51,714 bases of DNA from Gammaproteobacteria bacterium (GCA_004357475.1 SMWE01000023.1:1-51714), one strand, 5' to 3'. Positions 42,613 to 51,633 are shown, counted from the stretch's first letter. Notes: generated from the sequence alone by a model not told the origin. Made by a program: numbers and translations.

Positions 42613-43032
42613 TCATTGATCGGTCTTCGGATAATATTGAAGCCGCGTCCCGGACCATCGATCGTGCCAGGTAAGGCCGTCCTTATCCCATAACTGCCAC
42701 CAGAATCCGAGGCCAGCCGGCAGCCAGGAAATTATCGCCGCGAAAAATCTTACAGTAATCGCACCGAAACCAGGCCTGCCGCCGTCAGCCGTTTCCAGTT
42801 GTAAGCGCCATGATTGCATGCCCAGCGTCCGCCCGTAGTGGGACCAGAATACGGTGAAGAACAGGTACGCGATCAACAGCAATGTCAATTGAAGGGGAAT
42901 GTTTCCGGGGTCAACCGGTTGTCCGCGGCGAACAGCGATGAATGGCAGTGTGCCAAGAAACATCAAGGCAAAAACGAGCAAGCTGTCGTAAATGATCGCG
43001 CCAAAGCGCCGGCCCAGACTCGCAGAAGTCAT
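42613..43032 (-). CDS. RDD family membrane protein
   Basis: MTSASLGRRFGAIIYDSLLVFALMFL...LGMQSWRLQLETADGGRPGFGAITVRFFAAIISWLPAGLGFWWQLWDKDGLTWHDRWSGT. Confidence 0.92.
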   Translation of the reverse strand: MTSASLGRRFGAIIYDSLLVFALMFLGTLPFIAVRRGQPVDPGNIPLQLTLLLIAYLFFTVFWSHYGRTLGMQSWRLQLETADGGRPGFGAITVRFFAAIISWLPAGLGFWWQLWDKDGLTWHDRWSGTRLQYYPKTDQ

Positions 43033-43057
43033 TCGGCTATATCCACAACGGGCTGAT

Positions 43058-43972
43058 CTAGAGTGATTCCCAGAGTGCCGCCATTTTTTTCCGGGTAGCA
43101 GCATCAGGCATTGCACCGAAACCGGCGCCAAGATTATCGACCATATGGTGAGGTTTGCTGGTTGCCGGGATTACACAGGTAACTGCGGGGTGGCCCAAGA
43201 TGAATTTCAAAAAAAACCGGCCCCAGCTATCCGCGAATTCCGCTATCCAGGCCGGCAGTTCCTGATTGCGAACTGCGTGAAACAATCTGCCGGCCATGAA
43301 CGGGCGGTTGATGAGGACCGCTATGCCGAGATCCTGCGCAAGTGGCAGCACATGCTGCTCCGCATGCCGCTCGCCGAGCGAGTAATTGATCTGAATAAAT
43401 TGTGGCTTATGATCCTGCATTGCCTTTTCCATCGAGCGATGTGCGCTTGCCGTGTAGTGGGTGATGCCATTGTATCGAATGCAGCCTTTTTCCTGCCATT
43501 CCCGGATAGTCGCCATGTGAACGTCAACATCGCGTAGATTATGCACTTGCATCAAATCAATAACACCGGCATACATCAGGTCGCGCGATCTTCGCATTTG
43601 CGATTCGCCGGCTGATCTGCCGTCTATCCAGACTTTCGTTGCCAGAAAAAGGTTACTGCGACCACCAGTTTCGTTAATGATATCGCCAACGATCTTTTCA
43701 GACCGGTTGTACATCGGTGACGAATCGATAACGCTGCCACCCCTGTCAAGCAGCATGCCGATTATTTCTTTTCGTGCCTCGATTTCCTCTCGAGAGCCGG
43801 CAACATCGAATACATCCCAGGTGCCGAGCCCGACAACGGGTATCGATTCATCTGTCCCGGGGATTGTTCGCGTCAGCATTCTCTCGGGTTCCGCAAAAGA
43901 AAGGTTGGGGGCAAGGCCCAGTGCGATAGCGGCATTGAGCAAATCGCGCCGCTTCCACGATCTGTTTATCAC
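43058..43972 (-). CDS. Aldo/keto reductase with Tat-like N-terminus
   Basis: KRRDLLNAAIALGLAP...VVGLGTWDVFD...SPMYNRSEKIVGD...NYSLGERHAE. Confidence 0.88.
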   Translation of the reverse strand: MINRSWKRRDLLNAAIALGLAPNLSFAEPERMLTRTIPGTDESIPVVGLGTWDVFDVAGSREEIEARKEIIGMLLDRGGSVIDSSPMYNRSEKIVGDIINETGGRSNLFLATKVWIDGRSAGESQMRRSRDLMYAGVIDLMQVHNLRDVDVHMATIREWQEKGCIRYNGITHYTASAHRSMEKAMQDHKPQFIQINYSLGERHAEQHVLPLAQDLGIAVLINRPFMAGRLFHAVRNQELPAWIAEFADSWGRFFLKFILGHPAVTCVIPATSKPHHMVDNLGAGFGAMPDAATRKKMAALWESL

Positions 43973-45300
43973 GCGGCTTCAGACGCCGACATGGCGTCGT
44001 CCCGGCGTTGGTATTCGCGGCCAATCCACCTTGCAATCAGCATCCAGATAACGGCGACGGGCACACAAAGCAGTGCGACGCCGCTCAGGCCGATGCTGCC
44101 AATGGATCTTATGGTCCAGGTCGACACAACATCCCAGCCACGGTACACAGTCGTTTCAATGAAATTTTTTGCCTTGTACTTTTCCTCCGGCGAAACGACC
44201 GAATACAGCATGTCACTGGTCGGTTTCGAAAACCCGAAGCCGAGTGAGCGGCGCAATATCTGAAATGCCGCGATGACTACGAAGGTTGGATTGAATGCAA
44301 GCAATGCAAAGCCGGCAATTGACAGAATTGGCAGCAGAGACAGTGTCCAGCCGATGCCCAGCTTCCTGACCGAATGTTTGACGATCAGTAACTGGCCAAT
44401 GAACGATAGTCCGTTTATCGCAGCGTCCATGAAAGCGAACACCTGTGTTTGTCGATCTGCACCTTCAAAGGTGACGCTGACCATCTGCGCCAGGTACATG
44501 TACATCGCGACCCCAAGGAAATTGGCGCACAGTAAGGCGATTGCGATCGCCGAGAAATAACGCTGGTTTACAACGAAATTGAGGCCTGCCCAGGCTGCGC
44601 CGCCGATCGCCTGCTCAGATTCAACAGAATTAATTGATTCATTTTCACGCTCGCGCTGTCTGACCCACCGGCGCAGGCGATACACACAATAGACACCAAG
44701 AAGCAGCAGCAGCGCAGATATCGGCAACAGGTTCTTGAACCCGATCGGTATCACAAGCACGCTCGTCAATAACGGTCCTACGAGCGCTCCGGCGCTGCCG
44801 CCTGCAGTAATTACCCCGAATAGCCGTCGGCTTTGTTGCTTCGTATAAAGGTCGGCCATGAAGCTCCAAAAAACCGACACGACAAAAAGATTAAAAACGC
44901 TGAGCCAGACAAAGAACGCGCGGCTAATCCATAGCAAACTTAAATTGTTATTTTGCGCATATGTAAATACGGCAAAAAAGATCAATATGTTGGCGGCGAA
45001 AAAATAATAGACCCACGGCAGGAACGTTCTTCTTGGATACCGGGATGCTACCCAACCAAATATCGGCGTAACTATTATCATCAGAACGAAAGTGCCGGTG
45101 AACAGCCATGGAATGTTTTGCACTCCGCTGACAATGGCCATTGTTTCCCGCACAGATCGCAACATGAAGTACGCGGACATGATGCAAAAAAAGTAAACAA
45201 ACGACCAGGCAACCGCAACCAGTTCGTCGCGCTTGATTCCAAGGATCCGGGTTACAAAAATCATCGGAAGAGAAATAATCGCTGACGGTGGCTCATTCAC
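43969..45300 (-). CDS. MFS/NTP-NDP exchange-like transporter
   Basis: 12-TM-like protein, YFMLRSVRETMAIVSG..., RRLFGVITAGGSAGALVGPLLTS. Confidence 0.75.
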   Translation of the reverse strand: MNEPPSAIISLPMIFVTRILGIKRDELVAVAWSFVYFFCIMSAYFMLRSVRETMAIVSGVQNIPWLFTGTFVLMIIVTPIFGWVASRYPRRTFLPWVYYFFAANILIFFAVFTYAQNNNLSLLWISRAFFVWLSVFNLFVVSVFWSFMADLYTKQQSRRLFGVITAGGSAGALVGPLLTSVLVIPIGFKNLLPISALLLLLGVYCVYRLRRWVRQRERENESINSVESEQAIGGAAWAGLNFVVNQRYFSAIAIALLCANFLGVAMYMYLAQMVSVTFEGADRQTQVFAFMDAAINGLSFIGQLLIVKHSVRKLGIGWTLSLLPILSIAGFALLAFNPTFVVIAAFQILRRSLGFGFSKPTSDMLYSVVSPEEKYKAKNFIETTVYRGWDVVSTWTIRSIGSIGLSGVALLCVPVAVIWMLIARWIGREYQRRDDAMSASEAA

Positions 45301-45366
45301 CGTATTGACCTGCCATGGTTCCTGATCTCATGCATCCTGTAAGCCCGGATTATTGTACTATCGGCA

Positions 45367-45394
45367 AAACCGGCCGGTTTCCGCCGGCGCCGGC
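45367..45394. promoter_or_regulatory. Two adjacent perfect palindromes in a divergent intergenic region
   Basis: aaaccggccggttt (45367-45380) and gccggcgccggc (45383-45394) between the divergent transporter and MAPEG genes. Confidence 0.4.
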
Positions 45395-45452
45395 AGCGTG
45401 TCGATTCCATCGCCGGCCATCATACAGAGTCATAATAATACAGGAGAGGGTG

Positions 45453-45836
45453 ATGGAATTAATTGCAATTGTAGCGGGGCTGGCTGTGTTGCAGGCTTTC
45501 TATTTTGCATTCCAGGTCGGACAGGCGCGTGTCAAACACGGGGTGAATGCACCGGCGATCTCCGGTAGCGCTGAATTCGATCGTGCGTTTCGCATTCATG
45601 CGAACACCATTGAACAACTTGTCATTTTCCTGCCGGGATTGTGGATGTTTGGCTACTACGTTAACGAGCAAATCGGCGCCGGCATCGGTTTGTTGTTCAT
45701 CATCGGTCGTTTTGTCTATCGGAGTGCCTATCTGGGCGACCCGAAAAGCCGTAGCGCAGGTTTTGGAATCGGTGCATTCGCAATGGTAGTGCTGGTCGTC
45801 GGCGGCATGATTGGCGCCGCCATGAAATTGATGTAA
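45453..45836 (+). CDS. MAPEG family protein
   Basis: MELIAIVAGLAVLQAFYFAFQVGQARVKHGVNAPAISGSAEFDRAFRIHANTIEQLVIFLPGLWMFG. Confidence 0.9.
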   Translation: MELIAIVAGLAVLQAFYFAFQVGQARVKHGVNAPAISGSAEFDRAFRIHANTIEQLVIFLPGLWMFGYYVNEQIGAGIGLLFIIGRFVYRSAYLGDPKSRSAGFGIGAFAMVVLVVGGMIGAAMKLM

Positions 45837-45867
45837 TCGTGTTCGGCCGCTTATATCGAGATCGCAT

Positions 45868-46119
45868 GTGCCCCGGTTGGTAACTTTCGAGGATTTGCGG
45901 AGGCAAAGCCACTCACTGGGGCTTTACTGTGCCGAATGTAACCGCTGGGGCGAGGCCGACCTCGACTGGTTGATCGAATCAGGACGAGGTAAGCGGCTGC
46001 TAACCGAATCCCGATTCAGGTGCCGGGACTGCGGCGCGCTGGTTGAAAAACAGCTGAGGCCGCCGGTGCCGAAACCAGGGGGCGCCGTTGCTTACATCCA
46101 GTGTCCTGTCCCTCGATAA
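45868..46119 (+). CDS. Small zinc-ribbon-like protein
   Basis: 83 aa with CAEC ... CRDC pairs; GTG start. Confidence 0.55.
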   Translation: MPRLVTFEDLRRQSHSLGLYCAECNRWGEADLDWLIESGRGKRLLTESRFRCRDCGALVEKQLRPPVPKPGGAVAYIQCPVPR

Positions 46120-46144
46120 AAATCGGAAACAAAGGCGCATTCTT

Positions 46145-47104
46145 ATGACTGCAGTTTGTCGTTCACGATATCTTGCCATTGTATTGTGCGCATTCATCAT
46201 GGCCCCGGCTGCTGCACAGCAAGTATTCGACACGGATATACTCGTGGACACGTTCGGCTTTGATGAACATACGAAAAAGACAGTGCCTTTACATCTTCTA
46301 CGCCAGGGTTGCTCCGCGAGAGATTGCATCCCGTCTATCGACAGCCCGAAATTCGTGGCAGCGAATGACGCTGATCATCTGGCGGACAATGACATTGTCA
46401 TTGCGCTGACCTGGAAGGGAGAACGCCGTGCTTACCCCACGAAAATTATTGATCACCATGAAATTGTTAATGATGTAATCGCAGGTACGCCGATTGCGAT
46501 TACCTGGTGTCCATTGTGTGGCTCGGCCGTGGGCGTGCTTCGTGATGTGGAGGGTCAGATTACGGAGTTTGGTGTTTCCGGCATGCTCTACAACAGCGAC
46601 CTCGTTACTTATGACCGTACAACCGGAACTTTGTGGGATCAGATCGGTGCCATAGGCATCGTCGGTCCGCTAACCGGCGTCAAACTGGATCTCGTACCTG
46701 TCACAATGACGCGCTGGTCGGTTTGGCGGGATGCGCATCCTGATACGATGGTTCTCAGCACAGACACGGGATTTGCGGAAGATTACTCGAGGGATCGTTA
46801 CGCCAAATACCGCGAGAGCGAGCGCATATTCATGCCGCTGAGTGCAACAAGCAATGCGCTGCACCCCAAAACCGTCGTTTATGGATTCACGTTGCATGAC
46901 GGAACGCTGGCAGTAACAGAGACTTTGCTCGAGGAAAATCGTAGCGTTGATTATGAAGTCGACGGAAGAGTTGTCACCATGTCGCTCAGCGACGATGGAT
47001 CTGTCCGGCTGACCGATCAAGAGGCGGGTGATACGATTTCGCCGGTCAGACTATTCTGGTTCGCCTGGTATACCTTCCATCCTGATACTGACCTGGTGAA
47101 GTGA
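46145..47104 (+). CDS. DUF3179 domain-containing secreted protein
   Basis: Signal peptide; IPSIDSPKFVAANDADHLADNDIVIALTWKGERRAYPTKIIDHHEIVNDVIAGTPIAITWCPLCGSAVGVLR. Confidence 0.92.
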   Translation: MTAVCRSRYLAIVLCAFIMAPAAAQQVFDTDILVDTFGFDEHTKKTVPLHLLRQGCSARDCIPSIDSPKFVAANDADHLADNDIVIALTWKGERRAYPTKIIDHHEIVNDVIAGTPIAITWCPLCGSAVGVLRDVEGQITEFGVSGMLYNSDLVTYDRTTGTLWDQIGAIGIVGPLTGVKLDLVPVTMTRWSVWRDAHPDTMVLSTDTGFAEDYSRDRYAKYRESERIFMPLSATSNALHPKTVVYGFTLHDGTLAVTETLLEENRSVDYEVDGRVVTMSLSDDGSVRLTDQEAGDTISPVRLFWFAWYTFHPDTDLVK

Positions 47105-47216
47105 GGTCGTAACTCCTTTTAACCTCAACCGCGTTCAAGCTGCCTTAGATAGTTCTGTGTTGTTTTGGTCGAATTCCGAAGTTTCTTCTTTATTCGTCGT
47201 TGTATAGGCACACGAA

Positions 47217-47234
47217 ACCCTGCTTCCGCAGGGT
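47217..47234. terminator. Short perfect hairpin (accctgc-ttcc-gcagggt) at a convergent junction
   Basis: 7-bp stem, 4-nt loop between the DUF3179 stop (47104) and the convergent NTF2-like gene (47260); no strong T-tract. Confidence 0.4.
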
Positions 47235-47259
47235 GCAGTTCGTCGGTCACGGATTGGTA

Positions 47260-47730
47260 TCAGTTGTTGAATTTCGGCGTGAATTGGATCGTGGAAAGGA
47301 ATTTCCAGTCCCCGCCATCGCGGATCAACACCTCGACGGTACCGAGAATTGAGCGACCGCTGCCAGCACTGACCCCCCGCGAAATTTGGTCGACGTAATA
47401 CATGATTACTGCCGTATCGCCCTCGACTGCAATAGACAGTGGGGTGATGAGATACCAGAACCTTGAAGATCGCCTGGAGTCCAGCCGTTGCCAGGCGATC
47501 GAAGTACTGTGGTCGCGCGGCGCCGCTGTAACGTCGTCCCAGCCGATGTATTTTTCATCGGTATATTCAACCAGCCATTTCCCGCTCTCCTGTGAGTCAT
47601 CGAGCCACGACTTTTCGATGACCGCCCACGCCTCAGCCTGCGCGTCTGACCAGGAGGGCGATTGCGCCTGAGCGGTGGTTGTTATCAGGATGCCGGCCGC
47701 CAGTAAAAAATTCATTGCTCTTTTCATCAC
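47260..47730 (-). CDS. Secreted NTF2/SnoaL-like protein
   Basis: Signal peptide MNFLLAAGILITTTAQAQS; AWAVIEKSWLDDSQESGKWLVEYTDEKYIGWDD... NTF2-like pattern. Confidence 0.7.
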   Translation of the reverse strand: MMKRAMNFLLAAGILITTTAQAQSPSWSDAQAEAWAVIEKSWLDDSQESGKWLVEYTDEKYIGWDDVTAAPRDHSTSIAWQRLDSRRSSRFWYLITPLSIAVEGDTAVIMYYVDQISRGVSAGSGRSILGTVEVLIRDGGDWKFLSTIQFTPKFNN

Positions 47731-48143
47731 ACTCTCCCTGCCGTTAACAATTACTTTAGTTTAGACGAGAATTCACGGAGTGAGACGACATTAACAGGCG
47801 ACTCATGTTGCCTTATGGTGAGTATCCAGCACATTCTTGCACGCCATTGAAGACAATCGTGGCCGTCCTCCTCCCCAAGATCCCCGCTCCCCCGGTGCGC
47901 GCGCGGCACTGCAATTTACTGCATTTACCAAAATATCGGCCTGAAAATAGTTAACGTTCTCATATAGTTATTAGCAATACCTGAGAAGCTGGCGACTTTG
48001 ACTTCCAAACACGAGGATTTCTGTACAAACTATGTCCAGTAGCAACGATGGGACTGGCAAAAAACGTCGACAACGTGATGCCCTGGCCAAATAGAACCAA
48101 GGCGTCTGCCAGACGATAATAAATATAATATGGGAATCGGTGC

Positions 48144-50456
48144 GTGGTACGAGCGCTAGAGAGCCCTGTTACTGATCCGACGTATCTCGAATTTTTCGGG
48201 CTGACGCGGCCGCCTTTTGCCCGACTCTCCCAACCGTCGCAAATTTTTCATACCGAACAGTATTCCTTGTTGATGGCCCACCTGGCTGCCGCGACGGAGC
48301 ATTCCGATTGCCTGGTCGTCATTTGCGGTGCCGATGGGTCCGGAAAAACCACACTGCTGAACCATTACATCAGCGGCCTTGGCGATGATATCTCTTACGC
48401 GACCATCGATGAAACTTGCAAAGGCGAAAAGGAATTCTACTGTGCATTTCTAAGACAGCTCGGATTTAACGATATTACGGGCACACCGCGCGAGCTGCGG
48501 CGGATCACCAAGGAATTTCTCGTCCATCGTGGCATGGCCGGCGATCCTGTCCTGATGATGATTGATAACGCACACCTGGTTCATCCAAAAGTATTAGAGC
48601 AGCTTCGTCTGATTTCCGCGATCAAAGCCAAAAACCATCGAGTACTTAGCGTCGTACTTGCCGGTAATTCCGATCTCGTGCAGATCATGGACTCACCGGC
48701 AATGAGCCAGATCAAGTTCCATAGTCATGTCCACTTCAATATTCGCGTCTATACCAGGGAGGAAACAGCGAATTATGTCTGCCACCATTTAAAAATGGCG
48801 GGGGCTACTGATGCCGTGAATTTCTCGAAAACGGCACATCCGCTCATTTACCGGTATACCGGCGGGATTCCCAACCTGATAAACGTGCTATGCAATGACT
48901 TGCTCACAGAAGCCTATGCCATGGAATCGCATATCATCAAGGACGACCTGGTACGTACCGTCGCAGATAAACAGCGACTTCTGCCACATGTGGTTCCCCT
49001 GCAAGGAAAAGGGCGGCGCAAGACCGATCCTGATTTCAAACTTGTGCAGTCCGAACGACAGGCCGAGGAACGCATAACAGCGAGAGATTCAACGAGCAAA
49101 GGACCGGTCGAGAAACCCACGGTCGGTCCCGAAACGACGGATGACGACAGCGATAATCTGCTGGAGCATATCGCGCAGCTGTCAGCGCAGTTTGGCGAAC
49201 TCAGAGCGCACAGGATGCGGGCCCTTCAGGATATCGGCACGCGTGACAAGGACATCAGCGAACTGCGCAAAAAGCTCGATGCGCAGACAGCAGAGACCGA
49301 AAAGCTGGCCAGTGCCCTTGGGGACAACAGCGACGAGATCGGGCGACTGAAGCAAGCACTGTCTGACAGCACGGAAGCGTTGCAGAAAAGTGAAAAAGCT
49401 GCAAAGAAACTCGCTGCCGATCTGAAGAAGGAAAAAAGTGCGGCAAAAACCACGCAGGCTGATTTTGCAAAAGCGGAAGCAACAGCCAAAGCAACAGCAA
49501 AAGAGCTGAGCCACTTGAATGCAGAACTGCAGGCGGCAGTCAGCGATCTCACGGCCGATCTCAAGCTGGCCGCCGAGCGAGTCGTTGAAATTGATGTTCT
49601 GGAGAAGAACACTGCGGATCTCAAGGATGAGATTAAGAAAAAGTCTGGCGATCTGCTGACGCTTCAGGGCGAGCTGGATGCGCGAGACAAGGCCCTTGCT
49701 GACCTCGAAAAACTGCTCCAGGAGTCGCAGGAAGAATGTGCGTCGCTGCAACTTCGCGCGGCTACTCTCGAGACTCTGGAGGAGTCCGCAGCGGAAAAAG
49801 ACGCGCGCATTGTGGATCTGAAAGCTGAGCTGGCCTCGTACAGCCAGGCAATCATGGCATTAGAGGCAGAGAACACGGAGGTCGAATCCCGTGGCATGAA
49901 ACTGCCGCAAGCCGATGACATTTCGGATCTCGAGGCGGAACTGCAGGAGTCCAAACAGATGTTCACGGAGACTCAGCCGCTGCTGAGTGAGGACTCAACG
50001 GTGATTGCGCAGCTGAAGACAAAAGAGCCTAAGTCACCGAAGTCCAAAGCGCCTAAGGCACCGGAGCTCGAAGTGCCTGCATCACTGGAGCCCGAAAATC
50101 AACCGGCTGCAGACTCAACGGCACCCGAGCCGGATTCTGCTGCCGGGCGGTCCGGGACTATCATCGCAGCATTCGAAGTTGTCAAAGATGGAAAAATCGA
50201 ACAGGTCCTGGAGGTCGCAGAAAGTCAGCCGCGTATCATGATAGGAAGGAGTGAGGACAGCGAGCTGCGACTCAACAGTGAATTTGTCAGCCGCCACCAC
50301 GCACTGATCTTTTGCACGGAAGAGCGGATTTACATCGAAGACCTGAACAGCTTCAATGGCACCATAGTCAATTCGAAGAAGATAACTCGCTGCGATCTGC
50401 AGGCCGGTGACGTCGTCACGATTGGGGATTTTCAAATATTGTCCAGACAGCTTTAA
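48144..50456 (+). CDS. ExeA/GspA-type AAA ATPase fused to a long coiled coil and a C-terminal FHA domain
   Basis: YLEFFGLTRPPFARL, Walker A GADGSGKTTLL, LMMIDNAHLV, coiled-coil residues about 330-600, FHA RIMIGRSEDSELRLNSEFVSRHHALIF...DLNSFNGTIVN. Confidence 0.92.
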   Translation: MVRALESPVTDPTYLEFFGLTRPPFARLSQPSQIFHTEQYSLLMAHLAAATEHSDCLVVICGADGSGKTTLLNHYISGLGDDISYATIDETCKGEKEFYCAFLRQLGFNDITGTPRELRRITKEFLVHRGMAGDPVLMMIDNAHLVHPKVLEQLRLISAIKAKNHRVLSVVLAGNSDLVQIMDSPAMSQIKFHSHVHFNIRVYTREETANYVCHHLKMAGATDAVNFSKTAHPLIYRYTGGIPNLINVLCNDLLTEAYAMESHIIKDDLVRTVADKQRLLPHVVPLQGKGRRKTDPDFKLVQSERQAEERITARDSTSKGPVEKPTVGPETTDDDSDNLLEHIAQLSAQFGELRAHRMRALQDIGTRDKDISELRKKLDAQTAETEKLASALGDNSDEIGRLKQALSDSTEALQKSEKAAKKLAADLKKEKSAAKTTQADFAKAEATAKATAKELSHLNAELQAAVSDLTADLKLAAERVVEIDVLEKNTADLKDEIKKKSGDLLTLQGELDARDKALADLEKLLQESQEECASLQLRAATLETLEESAAEKDARIVDLKAELASYSQAIMALEAENTEVESRGMKLPQADDISDLEAELQESKQMFTETQPLLSEDSTVIAQLKTKEPKSPKSKAPKAPELEVPASLEPENQPAADSTAPEPDSAAGRSGTIIAAFEVVKDGKIEQVLEVAESQPRIMIGRSEDSELRLNSEFVSRHHALIFCTEERIYIEDLNSFNGTIVNSKKITRCDLQAGDVVTIGDFQILSRQL

Positions 50457-50509
50457 AGGACAGGAAATCGTGTCGCGCCGGAGCCGCCCAATGTCAGGAT
50501 TGGAGCGAA

Positions 50510-50559
50510 AACTAGGACACCCACTAAAGAAAACTAGGAAAACTAGGACACCCACTAAA
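50510..50559. repeat. Two exact 19-bp direct repeats aactaggacacccactaaa (50510-50528, 50541-50559) with a partial copy between
   Basis: Direct reading; located between the FHA-protein stop and the RAYT gene. Confidence 0.9.
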
Positions 50560-50618
50560 ACGAGCGAATCTGCAGTAATCGTGCACTTTTCCTGGATGTA
50601 ATGTCGTGCAAGGTTGGC

Positions 50619-50667
50619 TGTAATGGTCATTGCCAAATCATGGATGGAATGAGCGATGACCATTGCG
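50619..50667 (+). promoter_or_regulatory. 15-bp stem-loop containing the RAYT start codon
   Basis: tgtaatggtcattgc (50619-50633) pairs with gcgatgaccattgcg (50653-50667), including three G-U pairs; start ATG at 50656 is inside the 3' arm. Confidence 0.7.
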
Positions 50668-51348
50668 CGCAGCCAGCAGATAAGCCTCGATCACACGCCT
50701 TACTATCATTGCACCTCACGTTGTGTCCGGCGCGCGTTTCTCTGCGGTTGGGATCGCTATAGCGGCAAAGATTATGCGCATCGACGACAATGGCTAGAGG
50801 ATCGCCTGATTTTCCTTTCAGCAGTCTTCGCTATCGACCTCCTGGCCTACGCCATCATGAGTAATCACTATCATGTGGTGATCAAGCTCAATGCCGAGGA
50901 AGCGGCTGCCTGGTCAGACGATGAGGTGCAGGAAAGGTGGGGCAAGCTATACGCGCGTGCTGCAGACACCTGTGCGGATCTGCCCATAAGTACATGGCGA
51001 GAACGTCTCTTGAGCCTCAGCTGGTTCATGCGCTGCATTAACGAGCCGCTGGCACGATACGCGAACCGGGAGGATGGCTGCAAAGGGCGATTCTGGGAGG
51101 GGCGTTTTAAGTCACAGGCGTTATCAGATGAGACTGCGCTCCTGAGATGCATGTGCTATGTCGATCTCAACCCCATCAGGGCAGGCATCGCGAAGACCCC
51201 GGAATCGTCACCTCACACCTCGATCAAAGCCCGTATTGACGGCTGGCACAGACACCTGCTGGCGTTCGACTCCGGGCAGGATAAGGAAGGGACATCCATA
51301 CCCTCGTCTGGCCCCAGTTTGGTGGACACCTTAAAATGTGCGCAATAA
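50656..51348 (+). CDS. REP-associated tyrosine (Y1, IS200-like) transposase, possibly 3'-truncated
   Basis: PYYHCTSRCVRRAFLCG, YAIMSNHYHVVIKL (HUH), RYANREDGCKGRFWEGRFKSQAL, CYVDLNPIRAGI. Confidence 0.92.
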   Translation: MTIARSQQISLDHTPYYHCTSRCVRRAFLCGWDRYSGKDYAHRRQWLEDRLIFLSAVFAIDLLAYAIMSNHYHVVIKLNAEEAAAWSDDEVQERWGKLYARAADTCADLPISTWRERLLSLSWFMRCINEPLARYANREDGCKGRFWEGRFKSQALSDETALLRCMCYVDLNPIRAGIAKTPESSPHTSIKARIDGWHRHLLAFDSGQDKEGTSIPSSGPSLVDTLKCAQ

Positions 51349-51366
51349 TGCGTAAGGAGGTGTCTT

Positions 51367-51493
51367 ATGACGAAGAAGAAATACCGACGATGTTGTAGCT
51401 GCAGTTGACGATGCGCTGAAAAATGTCGAAAGAATAGAGTTTGAGCAAGAGTTCGATCGCGAAATTATGAAAGAATTACGCCAAATCGAGTAG
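51367..51493 (+). pseudogene. Frameshifted small ORF remnant
   Basis: aaggaggtgtcttATG gives MTKKKYRRCCSCS*; the +1 frame stays open to VVAAVDDALKNVERIEFEQEFDREIMKELRQIE* ending at about 51493. Confidence 0.4.
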
Positions 51494-51633
51494 CCGGCAA
51501 AGTCCGTTTCTGGTCGAAAGCGGACCCTGAATTTCTCTAAAATTGACCAACATGGACGTCCGCTTTGCGCCGGTGACCTCAACCGGTCGATGCAACACCT
51601 AGACTCTAAAGTATAGAGAGGAGGATGTTGCAG

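Noticed and set aside
48031-48093. 20-codon ORF (MSSSNDGTGKKRRQRDALAK) upstream of the ExeA-FHA gene
   Set aside because: Too short, no clear Shine-Dalgarno, out of frame with the downstream gene; could not be supported as a coding feature.
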